Part shown: positions 24,191-36,897 of the stretch, one piece after another
Position numbering within the stretch: the stretch's first letter is position 1
Layout: each line of letters opens with the position of its first letter
Source of the DNA: Ricinus communis
Taxonomy: Eukaryota; Streptophyta; Magnoliopsida; Malpighiales; Euphorbiaceae
NCBI RefSeq assembly: GCF_019578655.1
Contig: NC_063257.1
Coordinates: forward strand, 6,944,001-7,008,000
Direction of reading: 5' to 3'
DNA: 64,000 nt
The notes under the pieces: generated by a model
What the model was told of the DNA's origin: nothing
The model's input: only the letters and a program-made list of their open reading frames with translations
The model's database searches: none
Position numbers and translations under genes: made by a program

Positions 24191-25399
24191 AGATTATAGT
24201 AATAACACCAAAATATCTCTTTTATCTTTGTCATTTGTATTTTATTTTTTTTTATATATATTTTTTAAATAAAATAAAATTTTTAGTGGATTTCAAACAA
24301 ATATAATTTTAGGAAGAAAAACAAAAGCTACAACTCGAATTTCTTTAATAAAAAAACCTTATTTCCTCCCTTTCAAATAAGAGGATTTCTTTTCTCACTG
24401 TAGTTCTCATTCATACTTAGTGCATTAATTGTACAATCATTCATGTCCAATTTAGAAAATTGTTAATAGATTCTTAATGATATAACTAACATGAGTTGAA
24501 TTAATCTAATGCAAAAGTATGATTCAACTTGAAAAATCAACAAAATATTAAAGCTTTAATATTCAACTTGACTCAGATAAATAGTGGAATTATTAAAACT
24601 CAACTTTACTAAAACACTATTACATTATGAAATAATTTATTCTTAAATTAAGAATTGAGTCAATATATTATCACATATGTTTTAAATAAAGTAACCATAT
24701 CTTATAAAATATTAGATTAAATTTATTAACTTATTGAATAAAATATTTATTACTTGTTAATTATGCTATTTAATTGAAATTCAATTCAATAATAATTGAA
24801 TTATACTTACATGTAGTAATACCGAAATCATGATTTTTTAAAATTAATTTTTCAAATATTATTAACTCCTAATTTGAAATATCTCTTAGCTGATAATTTT
24901 AAAATAAAATATCTTACTTGATATTTGAAAATTTAAAAATGATATTTTATCAAATATGATTGGTTTCAAGGTATAAATCGTTCCCTCCCTCCTTCCAAGA
25001 TTTATGGGGTGGTGAGTAGAGGGCACGATATGACAATTAAATTAGGCTCATAAACAAGCGATAAGCACGAGTATTTGGAGCTGAATAGACAAAAGTAACC
25101 TCAAGAAGTCAAACAACATTCCTTTAAAAAGGGGTAATTCAGTAATTGACTAGAGTAAATGACAACCCAAATTGGAAGCAGCGTGGGATCCAATTAAAGT
25201 TAGCTGATAAAGCGGATGTCTCGGAGAGATTTGGGCTATCTTTTTGCGTCCTTTTGTGGCCCGACATCGTTTCTTCTCACGTGATCTTGGCACAACCTGG
25301 TCATCTTGTTGTCTCTATTCTTCTTTTCTTACTTGCTTTTACCATTTTATCCTTCCATAATTTATACTATTAAATTTTTTCAAAGCCCTCGTTTTCTTA

Positions 25400-25432
<33 letters not shown>

Positions 25433-25749
25433 GTTATGGTAGAAATTTATATTTAAATATCTAAATTTAAATTATTTAATTATTTTATATTTTCATATTT
25501 AAATTAATTTAGCACACACTAAAATTATATTTTTATAAATAATTTTTATTTATCTTAATAATAAATAATTAAATTTTATAATCCATTAGGTATTAATATA
25601 TCAAATGAAGTCATATATTAAAAAATATATAAATATAATAAAAATTTTAAATATTTATTAAATTAATATTAAATTTAAAAATTAACTTGTAGAAATATAT
25701 ATTGAGCTAAAAGTAAAGTTATAAATGTATGTTTATTTATATTTTAATG

Positions 25750-25751
<2 letters not shown>

Positions 25752-25810
<59 letters not shown>
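25752..25810. repeat. (TA)n microsatellite, about 58 bp
   Basis: Uninterrupted TA dinucleotides, the longest simple repeat in the window. Likely length-variable. Confidence 0.95.
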
Positions 25811-25813
<3 letters not shown>

Positions 25814-26229
25814 GAATGGAATATATATTAGATTTATTAATTTTTTGAATTTGAAATGTTGGTGAGCCCTTCTTCGGCCCGAAGCACAATGTGCTTTACA
25901 GATCAACAAAAGAAAACGAAAAATAGCACAATTTGTTTGTAGCTACTAAAGCTAGTTAGTTAGGTAGGAATTACATCAACACTCGTTTGCTCGCAACAAA
26001 ATATAATTATTACCCTTCATGAACAATAAATAGCAACTCTTTTGTTCCTTTGTTTTCTTTCTCCTTTCTGTTTTATTTAAATTGTCCTATTTTTTCCCAC
26101 TAAATAAGTGATATATATATAGTGTACAAGTTGCAATCATTTTATATTCTTCTGTTTTTTATTTTATTTTTGCCTTTTCGACAAGTCAAATCCATCCAAA
26201 AGAAAAGCTCTCAAAATTTTATTATTCAT

Positions 26230-26800
26230 CTTGCCGCTATTTGATGTTGTTCTTCTGGTTAAGTATACACACACACAGTCTGGAGCTCTATTTTTCCGAT
26301 TCCAAAAGCTGCCACACATTTTAGGAGATTCCTCTCTGTTAGGATACCGTTAGCAGTCATAAAGGAGTTATTGCATGGGATGATATGTGTGCAGATAGAA
26401 AACTGATGGGTGGTGGCCTTGGTATCGAACCATTGCTCGTATGGAATCAAGCTACTCTTACCAAACATGTGGAATCTGGTTGGATCAGTGTAAATAAGCT
26501 TTGATTAAACGTTTTAAGACCACAGATTGCAGGAGGCAACTCCTGATTGGAGCTCGATTTCATTCTTGGTAATAATGATCTCTGGCCCTAGGGATTGTCT
26601 TATTGATAGACTTACTCGGGTTAACATTTTGCTGATTGGTGAAATGTGGAAGCATGGTGCTTAGGTATTGGGAGTCTATCAAAAGTAACTTTATGAGTGA
26701 TGGAAAAGAGAATGGTACAGTTAGATGGACTCTAGAATCTAATGGTTGGTCCTTTGTTGCAAGCACCTAGAAAGCTCTTATAACCGCACAATCAATTAAG
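26230..26800 (+). mobile_element. Decayed LINE fragment: end of reverse transcriptase and zf-RVT region
   Basis: One frame reads AWDDMCADRKLMGGGLGIEP followed by LLVWNQATLTKHV. This matches the plant LINE pattern W-D-x-V-C-x-P-K-x-x-GGLGI-x-x-x-x-x-WN-x-A-x-x-x-KH-x-W downstream of the polymerase core. Further on, after stops, TVRWTLESNGWSFVAST-KALI matches the zf-RVT segment (W-x-x-x-x-x-G-x-F-S-V-x-S-A-W). Stops and frameshifts separate the pieces. Boundaries are approximate; I see no clear poly(A) tail or target duplication. Confidence 0.65.
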
Positions 26801-29436
26801 TATTTTCCTAAGATGTCATTTCTAGAATTCTCACATTTTCTTTTCTTTTTCGGATAGATTTTAGATGCAAAATATTTTTGACTTAGATGAATGTCTGACA
26901 CTAATTATAAATAAAATGAGATAAAAATTCGAATTTGAGACTTCTATTTTAATTTTTATAAAGGTCTTTTACTAGACCAAAAATTAAGTAGCTTAACTAA
27001 ATAATTGACCGCTTAAAATTAATTTAAATAAAAATATTATATATTTTTAAATTAAAAAGTCATGTCTGTATCATGTAAATTTTCTTTTTTTATCACGAGA
27101 ATATAATAATGCCTATATTTTGTATGATGAGTGTTTTTCTTTTAGCTATTTTGTCCAGTAGAGGTTGTTGTTTGTGTAGTGCTACTATCTAAAGAGTTGG
27201 ATTAGATTTAATTCTCAAAAATAAGTAAGAGAAAGAAAGGGAAAAGGAAAAGGAAAAAGAGTATAGTATATTAGTTGGTCCCAACTGAATTTCTCTGCAC
27301 TTTATACATAGTGCCGTAATTTTGGCGGTTGAGAATGTGGTCCAATTGGTTGGGTTGGGGGTGCCTTGTACCTTAATTTATACAGGTTCTTTTCATCCAA
27401 AGAATACGAAGCTACTAAATTTCTTTCAATTGTTTAATTTCACTCATAAATAGAAATACTTGTTAAGGTTTCATCATTAATTCATTCTATTGCTTGCAAG
27501 TCTACTAGTACAGGTTTCTTTGTGTTATTATTTGCATAATCAATCTACTTCTTCACCTAAGATTTATGGATTCAAACTTTCTTTTCATTATATATTTAAT
27601 TTAAATAGACAATTGGGTTCATTTCCATTATTTTCCTTAACCAATAGTTTACTTAATATCACTTAAATGCTGCAAATGAACAAAACTTTTGTATATGTAT
27701 ATAATTAATGATATAAAATACTCTTAGAAGAATCAATAGCTATAATAATTTCTAAGAATGAAAAAATCAAGAAGGTATTTTTTAAAAATTTTAATATTAA
27801 CTAATAAATTTTGAATTAATATTTAATTTTTAAAATATTTTTATTTTAAAATATCAATGAATGGCGAAATGAAACAAGATTGAACTTGGATAATGGTGCA
27901 AGATAGAACAATTGAGGTTAAAAGCTTGGTCCTCAATAAAACAAAAAACTTAATTACACGATGAATCTAAGACGGGATAAGCAAATAGGGACTAGGAGGA
28001 GAGCCTCAAAAAAACCGATGATAAAATCAAAACGGTAATAACACTTCAATGTCATTAACAACTTAATATATACTTTAATTTAATAATCACTTTGCTTTTC
28101 TAAATCTGTTTTCTCCAAAACGATGGTTTAAATATTTATCTGTCACCGAGAAAAAAGAAAAACGATAATTTGATGTATTAAATAACGAAGCTGTTGATGA
28201 CATTCGCATAAAGATAATATTTTACTTGAAATTAAGCGGTGGCCAAGCGGAGAATCGTGGAGCGCAGGCATAACGGTGAAGAAAAACAAATAATAACGGA
28301 CAGCGCGCAGTATCGTCGTCGGGTATTGACGGAGCCCGAGGCGACGCACTTGCTGACGAGACTGGTAGTAGATGAACCGATATGGCAAGTGACAGTCCCG
28401 TTACTTTATTATCTTTTCTGTCTCGCGCCTCTGTCCTCTTTCTAATTTGGATTTATTTGTGTTGGATAATCTGAGGTTTTTTTTTGTTATTAGTCAAAAT
28501 GCAGTAATGAATGAGGATCGGCTTGGCTCGGTGCTCCAGGCTTCCGGCTTTCGGACACATGCCAATGCCATCAGTCCAGAAATAATTTAATAATTATAAA
28601 AAATACTTTATTCCTATAATCCATTTCATTTACATGCAGATTAGAATATCTTTATTAGTATATTTTTTATAATATTTTTGTAACTTCTATATAAAAAGTT
28701 GAAATTTCAATTATATAATTATAAGAATTAACTGCATTTTTAATAATATCTACATTGATTATAACATATTTTAAATAAATATATACTATAGTTTAAAATG
28801 GACACAAAATACTATTTTTCAAAAACGAAAAAGATAATGATAGTATTACAATAAATAATAATAAAAAAATGCCAGCACGATTACAGTCTTTCTTTTGGAG
28901 CAGTATAATAAATTCGAATGATCCCTGAAATTTTAAGGTTGTTTGTTTTTTAATAATAACAAAGATAAATTATGTATTTACTCCTCCAAAATTGGAGTAA
29001 CTTTTTTTCAAATTGTCAATTATGAGCTAAATTTTCTTATCTTCCCCTTACAGTTTTCTTTAGTCAAACTAATCAAAAGGCAAAAGTAAATTAGCGCGGG
29101 AAATTTATCCACCAGAAACCTAAGCTCAACTCTCGAGGCCTGTCTCTTTCTGCACTGTTACCTGAACCAAGCTTCTTTTTCTTTTTTTTTTTCTTAAAGG
29201 AAACTCCTAAAAAATGGCTACGAAGACTATTAATTAACATTAAGAAAAAAGAAAAGGAGCCACCGCACCACATAAAATCAAAACCCATCTTTTTCACTTT
29301 CCCTGCTTATTAACAACAAACAAACAGATACACAATATACTCTCTCTCTCTCTCTCTCTCTCGCTCTCTCTCTTTAGCAGCAGACCTTTACTTTACTTCA
29401 CTCGAACTTACTGTGTTCTCTCTGCTCTCTATTTGC
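26801..29436. other. Intergenic region upstream of the O-fucosyltransferase gene
   Basis: No gene recognised. A locally GC-richer patch at about 28230-28400 stands out from its AT-rich surroundings and contains an open frame of 68 codons without known motifs. The last 100 bases include a (CT)n leader tract at about 29341-29373. Confidence 0.45.
29341..29373 (+). repeat. (CT)n tract in the leader of the O-fucosyltransferase gene
   Basis: Nearly pure CT dinucleotides end 64 bases before the ATG at 29437. Pyrimidine-rich microsatellites of this kind are common in plant 5' leaders and core promoters. Function here is not demonstrated. Confidence 0.85.
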
Positions 29437-32400
29437 ATGGCCATAAACACAGCCACGAAAGCCAAGCCAGGCAATAACGTCGGCTGCGGCGGCGGCGCAA
29501 CTGACGACAGTAACTCTCCGAGTCCACCTCCTTCTCCTCCCCCTAACCACCAGATCACCGGAATCCCTCAATGTCGCCGTCGTCTCCGTTCTAAAGTCGA
29601 TCAGTCTCATTTTCGCCGGGAGAATCTGAGCGCCGGGATCTTTCTCCGGTGGAACATACGTTACTTGTTAGTGTTGCCGCTGTTATATATTTCAGGTTTG
29701 ATAATGTGTGTGGGTCCCTTCTCTGCTTTGCTTCAGCCTAGTCTTCCTGGTGCGGTTTATCGGAGTCATGACTTGTTTCTGAAGCTTTGGCCTCATATTT
29801 CTGCTGATAATTCCACTTCCATTGAGGTGTTCTATTTTTTTTTTTTTTATTGTCGTCTTATTTTCTGTTTGATTGTTATTAAAGAAAAAAGGACACGAAG
29901 AAAGAAACAGTTATGGTCGTTACCAAGAAAATTGTGATCTAGTCTAGTTAATTGGAACTTAATAAATTGACCTTATTAGTATCTAATAATTTTTTTTGAA
30001 CTATCTATCTTTTTTTTTTTAGATTTTATTTATCAGTTTTATTATTATGTGATGTGTTGCTGCACTTGTCTTTTTTATACTATTTTCTTAATAACGAGTG
30101 GTTGGATTACTTGATCTTTATTAAAGTAGCAGTTATGTGAATTGCTGCTTTAACCTTTGAAAATTTGATGATGCTGTTCGCTACCTGTTAATTATGATTG
30201 CAAATATGCTATTTCTTGATACAGTTATCTTCCGTGTGGAAATTCAAAAGGAGGTCAAAACTGCAAAGGCCCTGTCCCAATTCAACTGCGAGGCAATCTC
30301 TTGCTGCAAATGAAGGTACCTTAATTTCCTTAGTTTACTGCCATATTCCTAAAAAATTTTGTCTTATCAGATACTTTCAACCTGGGAATTACATTAAATA
30401 AAACAAAGGTTTAGGCAATTCATCTCCCACCATTAACATCTCCTCCAATTAACTAACAAATGCTTATGAAGTTTGTGACACATGTCCATGTTACCCTATG
30501 CTTGGATAAATATAGCTAGGTTATGTAGACTGAAGCTCAAATTACCAATTGACTTGCAGTGTCGACTGGACCTAGTGGTTACTTGATTGTTGAGGCAAAC
30601 GGTGGTCTTAACCAACAGCGTTCTGCGGTATGTTATGTTTTGATATAAATTACCTGCTATTTTTGTCAGTTAGAGCATTAATTCATACCAACTTTGGCAT
30701 AGCATGGTGCTATGACCTCTTCATGTTTTCCCAACATCTGGTCTTTATCTTTTCCTGATGTTTTCCTTTTTGCTGTAGATCTGCAATGCAGTTGCTTTAG
30801 CTGGACTCTTAAATGCAGTACTAGTCATTCCTCAGTTTGAATTTAACAGTGTTTGGAGGGACCCAAGGTGAGGCTGAGTTATTTATGGTTTTCAATCCCT
30901 TGTCTTGACAAATTTCAGACACAGAACGAGGTGACTTGAATCTTAAGGCTTTTCCTACCACAAGTTATATTTGGTCAATAGTCACATGCACACGAGCAAG
31001 CAGCTTGCATATGCGTTTTCATGCATTTTTAGAGGCACAGCAAGATTGTAAGTGCTTTAGATATCACTAGACTCCAGCTGTGATTGAGGCCACATCATTA
31101 TGGATTTTATGAAGTTGGTCACTCCATCTGCATGCCTGTCTTGATTGATGTGTACACTTCTATGAAACTTATTCTACTCATCCACTGTCTATTATGTTTA
31201 CAAATACAGCAGCATTTATGGTACTAAATTGTTGGTTCTATAACTTCCTATAAATTTTTGTTACACTCCTGGCACCTAACAAACTAGGCCGGTGGGTATA
31301 TTCATGTATGCTTATAGAAATTATGAGTTTGACCCTGCACTTGAAACATGACTTTTTCACATCAAATTGATCATCACTTTAGATTCATCTATTTTTCAGT
31401 GAGTTTGGAGACATATATGATCAGGATCATTTTATAGCCACCCTTGAGGGATATGTGAAAGTGGTTAAAGAGCTACCTGATGAAGTGATTCAAAGATACG
31501 ACTACAACATTACTAATATCCTAAGCATCCGTGTCCAAGCTTGGGCTCCTGCTAATTATTATATGGGAGCTGTTTATCCTGTGCTTCAGGAGCAAGGGTA
31601 TGTCCCAAGCAACACTTTTAATTCCGTTCTCACGTCTCTTTGTGGTTTGTGCTGAACTTATGGTGCCTTGTGAGAAAAAGAAGTCGATCATGTCAGCGAA
31701 ATGATACTATAAATACATAAAGATATAAAGGACTGACAATCAGCAGCTTGCTACTTCTCTTGATATATGCTATAACTATATTGCTCAATCTAAAATAACT
31801 TGTTTCTACTTTATCCTCTCTGAAAGCAGGGTTATCCGCATTGCTCCCTTTGCCAATAGGCTGGCAATGAGTGTACCACCCCATATTCAGTTACTGAGAT
31901 GCATAGCAAATTATAAAGCGCTGAGATTTTCGTCTCCTATATCAACACTTGGGCAAAAACTAGTGAACCGAATGATTGAGAAGAGCTCAAGGACTGGTGG
32001 AAAATATGTTTCTGTCCACCTCCGTTTCGAGGAGGTGCTAACGATATACCTTGTTATCTTTTAAACAAGTTTCTACTTTTTTATTGTTTTATGTTTCAAA
32101 ATGGTTAGGGTCAACTTAAGATAACCGTGAAGCATGTCTCTTAATGTTCAGGACATGGTGGCCTTCTCATGTTGTGTGTATGATGGAGGAGATGCTGAAA
32201 AGCTCAAAATGGCTTCAATTAGAGAACTAGAATGGAAAGGAAAATTCAAACGAAAAGACAGGGTCATTTTACCTGGTCTCAATCGTATTGAGGGAAAATG
32301 CCCTCTAACCCCTTTGGAGGTACCTTATTAATGCACCTCTTCTCTTGCTGTCTAGACCTTTGGCATTTTGATTTCAGTTCGCTTATATTAGCTCTATCTA

Positions 32401-34629
32401 GGACCATTTCTCTCATTATAGCACTTGCAGTTATGCTTTGTTGACAGCCTCAACAGAAATTTCTCTTGTGTGTTACTTTTCACTTTGAATTATTCAAGAA
32501 GATGCAAGCATGATATTTCACAATCGTTTTGAAGCTGTGGGAAAGAGCACAAAATTTGGGGGCCAACTCAAATAGCTAGTGCTATATCTTCATTCTAGAG
32601 ATTGGCTTGGTGGCTTGGTTTTAGGTTCTTTTTCTTATTTGGTTGTTTCAACATGTTACATTTCAGTTGTTGATCCATGCTTTTGCATATGTGTGATATC
32701 ATCATAGCTATGAAGAAAGACTCGAGAAATTTTCTCTAAACTTCGAGCTTATTATATACTCATTTGCATGCATAATGCTCATTAGCATATTAATAAAAGC
32801 ATATTAAACTGTACTAATTTCTATGCCATTTTATGTTGTGCAATGAATTTAATCTGGTATGTGTATACACTATATTTTGTTTCATTATGCCTAGACAATT
32901 ATCACGAATTTCCTGCTCAGACTAATTTGGCAAAACATAACTCATCTTTTTTTCATTATATTTTTACTGTCAGCATAGGTTGGAATGATGCTACGGGGTA
33001 TGGGATTTGATAACAATACGGCAATTTATTTAGCCTCGGGAAAAATTTACAAAGCAGAGAGACATTTAGCTCCTTTACTGCAGATGTTTCCCCTTCTTTA
33101 TACCAAGGATTCTCTGGCAACAGTAGACGAGCTTGCTCCTTTTGAGGTAATTACTAATATTACTTGTCTGCAATGGCAGAGGAGGTCCCTGGGATCTGCT
33201 ACCTTTGTAAATTGACTAGTGTTCCAATCTGGATGCCATAGCTGAAGAGGGCATATGTGGGACTGCGAGTTGCCTGACCAGCTATGACTTATTATCCCTT
33301 ATAGAGCCATTAACTAGCAAATCTCTCCTTGCCGCTTTAGACTGGCTTAGTCATTCAACTTATTGTTGCAACTTATTATGGCATCAAACTAAAATGCTTC
33401 TGTTAGATGTGATCTGATCATTAGAAGATTGTCATAACTCCCAAATATTATCTTTGGAAATGGTTTCTATGAAGCAAGTAGAGTCTTGTGTTTTCAATCA
33501 GGTCAATTTTTTTTTTTTTTGCTTCAAGGATTAATTTTGATCAATTAACAACTCGGTTATGCATAGACTAACTGGTACAGCTCCATTTTGTTTATCTTAG
33601 AATAACAATTCGGTTATGCATAGACTAACTAGTATGGCTCCAATTTGTTTATCTTAGAATCATTTAGCTGAATGAACAGATTAAGCAAAATGATTATAAT
33701 TCATTGACTCAACTTCTTCACATACTCTAATTTTCTCCAAATAACTTTGTTGGTAGGGCTATTCTTCAAGGTTGGCAGCTTTGGATTATACTGTATGCTT
33801 GTTCAGTGAGGTTTTTGTGACAACTCAGGGAGGGAACTTTCCACATTTTCTAATGGGTCAACGGAGATTCCTTTTTGATGGGCATGCAAGGACCATTAAG
33901 CCTGACAAACGCAAGCTTGTTGTTCTCCTGCAGGATATGGAGATCAGGTATCTTACTCCTCTTTATTGTCTCTATTTCTTAATGTACTGATATGAGTAAG
34001 GGAATATATGCGTGTGAGATAGCGATTGAAAATTTTGGATATGAATTGTTTCACCAGTTGACGGTCTCTTGACTTCTGACAGTAATTTTCTCGGAAGCAG
34101 CATATGTGGTGCTACTTAGAACCCTTGCCATGTTTCTTGAGTCCAAGTGGATTATTTTTGTTGAAATTTTCTGGTTACATGGCTTTCTGGTCAAGAGCAG
34201 ATTTAATTACTAGTGGAGAATTTATTTATTTTAATTGAGCAAGTATTTGACTAACCAGGGAAGTTCTTCTAAGGTAGTGCATCCTCAAGTTAAAAGCTGA
34301 AGGTTTGGAAATTTGAGTTGATTGTATTTGGGCTGAATCTAACTCTAGGATTTTCTTCAAGGGCAAATATAAACAATATAGTGAGTGTATTCATGATAAA
34401 ATGCCCACTCTTGTATTGCAGTTGGAAGGCCTTTAAGGATCAAATGGAAATTATGCTTACAGAAAGTGATCGCAAGGGATTGTTGGTACCCAGAGTCAGA
34501 AAAATCAATAGGAAAACATCCATTTATATGTACCCTTTGCCAGAATGTGGGTGTCTTATGTCGCACAACTCGTCTCTCAAATTAACTTCCACAAATCTGC
34601 TTGGTTCCCAACTCGAGTCCACAAGGTAA
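29437..34629 (+). CDS. O-fucosyltransferase family protein (GT65-like, former DUF246), type II membrane protein
   Basis: Ten exons: 29437-29826, 30225-30315, 30560-30627, 30779-30867, 31400-31597, 31830-32034, 32152-32319, 32979-33146, 33757-33947, 34422-34629. All junctions are GT-AG and join in frame to 591 aa. A Pro/Ser-rich cytosolic N-tail leads to one membrane anchor at about residues 75-97 ([20 protein letters not shown]), the usual Golgi type II layout. The luminal catalytic region carries [20 protein letters not shown] (donor-binding start), [13 protein letters not shown], the basic [15 protein letters not shown] block, and [20 protein letters not shown] with [18 protein letters not shown]. 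These are hallmarks of the plant family of putative protein O-fucosyltransferases acting in cell-wall and cell-adhesion processes. Exact substrate cannot be told. Stop TAA at 34627. The gene looks intact. Confidence 0.93.
33546..33660. repeat. Tandem duplication of about 57 bp in intron 8
   Basis: TAACAACTCGGTTATGCATA at 33546 recurs as TAACAATTCGGTTATGCATA at 33603, and the similarity runs through to CTTAGAAT in both copies with only a few substitutions. It lies wholly inside the intron between exons 8 and 9 of the O-fucosyltransferase gene. Confidence 0.9.
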
Positions 34630-35689
34630 CCAACAGATTCCTTGCCACATTCGTTTTGTGTACAGAAACGCAGCTCGGCTCATCGTCTTCAGTCATTGTT
34701 CTTGTGGTCCATTGCTAGAATCACGTGTGCAAGAGCATAGATGACTATCAAGATCATCAATTTAGAGTCTAGGAATTCCAGTTTTGATAATGTGAGGAAT
34801 TTCTTTTTCGGCAAAAAGCATTCAAGCTGGTGGAAGCACTGGTCAATATTTCTCTGTATCTAGTTCTTAAGAGTTAATTTATTGGTTTTAATAGAAATTA
34901 TTGTTTGATGTGGGTGTTGAGTTGGAGATCGACTTCCTAGCTCTGATTAAATGGGCTTTGGGGAGATACTTTGTAGATTCAGTATAGGGATTTTTTTCTT
35001 TTCTTTTCTCACCCTGATATTTGTACTGTAATTATACTCGAGCATGAAGCATGATGATATATATTTACTTTGAGCATACTACTGTGACAGGAAAGATCAT
35101 ATTGGTCTCGTTGTATATGATTTCTAAACCATCAAAAGATGTCTGAATAAGATGGTCTGTTTTAATCTGTAGTAGAATAATATGTGATAATTTTTGTTGA
35201 AGATAAACTATTCATGAATTTCAAATGCAAGAAGTCAAGTATTGTTAAAGTGAAAGCAAGCTGCCATATGAACCAAATAGCAGCCTTCATCTGTTTAACA
35301 ACCAATTAACTATAAATTTATCTACAGCTTTTAGACTTTCTCGGTTCACCGGATTACTAATCTCAAAATAAATTTAAAGTTCAAACCTACAAATTATGAT
35401 ATGCATCGACACCAGGAAAATTCAAGCAGGCAGTTTGCTACATTCATAGTATGAGTCAGCAACATCTTATAATGGAAGCAAATTAACAGCTCAGAAAATC
35501 CAACTAACATTTCAACCATGATTAAATATGTTCCTAAAGTCATTAAGCATGCATTTACAATGACCCTTAAACACTATAAACTGAAGAACCTCTTGAAATA
35601 ATGGATTCTTGTTAAAACTTGTTAGGCAACATGATTTCACTCTATGGGGTGCTGACACATACTCTGAACCATCAGCTACTGCTAATTTG
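34630..35689. other. Convergent intergenic spacer between the O-fucosyltransferase and NAC genes
   Basis: The two genes face each other, so this roughly 1-kb spacer should hold both 3' UTRs. No other gene or element is apparent. Confidence 0.6.
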
Positions 35690-36781
35690 CTACTCTTCCT
35701 TCCTTGAACCTGTATCTTCTCTGCATTCCTCAAAATTGCTTCCGCGTTCCTCCACTGTTGAAGAAAGAAGTGACTGGGATTTTATTTGTTCAGTTGTCTC
35801 AGGCATCACGAATTGACCTTCCTCCCTTGTTTCTTTTATCCCAGCACTAATCTTAGCATCACCAACTGTACCAGCATCATTAGTTAAGTCCAAAAATTCT
35901 GAAACTCCATCATCATTATTTATTAGCCAATCCAAGTATTCAAAGCTAATTTCAAGTTCCGAATCGTTTACACCCCCAGCCTCAGTCCTCAAATTTGCCC
36001 AGTAGGAATCATCTGTCATTGCAGGACATTCTTGGCTAAAAGATTCTTCAACTCTGCTGCCATGTGAAGTGGTGCAATTTTTATCATTCAACTGATCAGT
36101 AGTAGCAGGTTCACGCTCAATTAAAGTCCTTAAACTTGTGCAATAGGATTCTATTACTTGAGGTTCAATGTTATTTATCTCTACACGTTGGTTTCCTCGT
36201 ACCTCATCAGCAACATGATGTTGGGTCTTCAATCTTTTTGATACATCGTTGGCAACATCATCATTGTAGATAATATAATCTTTTGTCTCAGCTTCTAATC
36301 GGTTTCTCTTTTCACCGGACTTGTTCATTTTCAAGCAACAAAGAACACAATCACTAGACTGACCAACAAGAGAATATTCACGCATTAACCACCCACCATT
36401 ATGTGCAGATTTAGGCTTCTTGTAGTGGAATTTCTTGATTAGCCCAATAACTTTCTTCGTCTTTCTATCCAAAACAGGTTTTCCAGAAGTATCACCGTGC
36501 CAAGTACCCGTACCAACCGTCCTAAGAATCCGAGAACTAGAAGAAGATTTTCTCTTCAATTGAGTAAAGAAGTAAAGAAACTCCACATCCATAAGATTTT
36601 GACCTCCAAAATAGTCCCAAATCTCCCACGGTTCGTTTTTACCATATAAATCGCAATCTTTCACAGGACAAGGGTTAGGAAGAGACAGATTGTTGATCTT
36701 ATGGGAAAGATAGTACATGAGAAGTTCTTCGTCTAACGGACGGAATCTGACTCCAACCTGCATTGTTTCCAGCGCTGTCAT
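35690..36781 (-). CDS. NAC-domain transcription factor, intronless, divergent subdomain A
   Basis: One uninterrupted frame of 363 aa. The NAC domain spans about residues 8-150: subdomain A VGVRFRPLDEELLMYYL (family norm is PGFRFHPTDEEL), subdomain B CPVKDCDLYGKNEPWEIWD, subdomain C LYFFTQLKRK with GTGTWHGDTSGKPV, subdomain D KKVIGLIKKFHYKKPKSAHN and GGWLMREYSL, and subdomain E near DCVLCCLKM. The domain binds DNA as a dimer. The C-terminal half is acidic and Ser/Glu-rich, fitting a transcription-activation region. No C-terminal membrane helix is seen, so it is not an NTL type. Most NAC genes have two introns in the domain; this one has none. The ATG at 36781 is the first and directly precedes subdomain A. 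TAG stop at 35690-35692. Confidence 0.92.
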   Translation of the reverse strand: MTALETMQVGVRFRPLDEELLMYYLSHKINNLSLPNPCPVKDCDLYGKNEPWEIWDYFGGQNLMDVEFLYFFTQLKRKSSSSSRILRTVGTGTWHGDTSGKPVLDRKTKKVIGLIKKFHYKKPKSAHNGGWLMREYSLVGQSSDCVLCCLKMNKSGEKRNRLEAETKDYIIYNDDVANDVSKRLKTQHHVADEVRGNQRVEINNIEPQVIESYCTSLRTLIEREPATTDQLNDKNCTTSHGSRVEESFSQECPAMTDDSYWANLRTEAGGVNDSELEISFEYLDWLINNDDGVSEFLDLTNDAGTVGDAKISAGIKETREEGQFVMPETTEQIKSQSLLSSTVEERGSNFEECREDTGSRKEE

Positions 36782-36832
36782 AACGGAAAAACCAAGGTAG
36801 ATTGAGAGAATATGGCAGTGAAAGCAACGGGC

Positions 36833-36897
36833 TTTTAGGGTTAATTTGAGAAAAGAGTGGTTTAGGGTAATGAGCTAGCTAGGCGTTCAATTTATAG
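36833..36897 (-). promoter_or_regulatory. Putative NAC promoter: TATA box and telo-box-like motif
   Basis: On the minus strand a TATAAA lies at 36891-36897, about 110 bases before the ATG. Between it and the ATG, AACCCTAAAA (36833-36842) and TTACCCTAAA (36861-36870) resemble telo-boxes, which often sit near transcription starts in plants. Assignment is by position and motif only. Confidence 0.35.

Larger units (their letters stand above)
20992..26219. other. Gene-free AT-rich region with microsatellites
   Basis: No coding region is supported. Features are poly(A) at about 23431-23452, (CT)n followed by (TA)n at about 25399-25432, and a long (TA)n at 25752-25810. An AT-rich inverted-repeat-like block lies at about 24027-24190. 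Open frames such as those at 22582-22824 and 25146-25373 have no recognisable domain or splice context. Confidence 0.5.

Noticed and set aside
30155..30185. Sequence TTGATGATGCTG resembling part of miR172
   Set aside because: Only about 12 bases match, it lies in an intron of the O-fucosyltransferase gene, and I see no complementary arm forming a miRNA hairpin.
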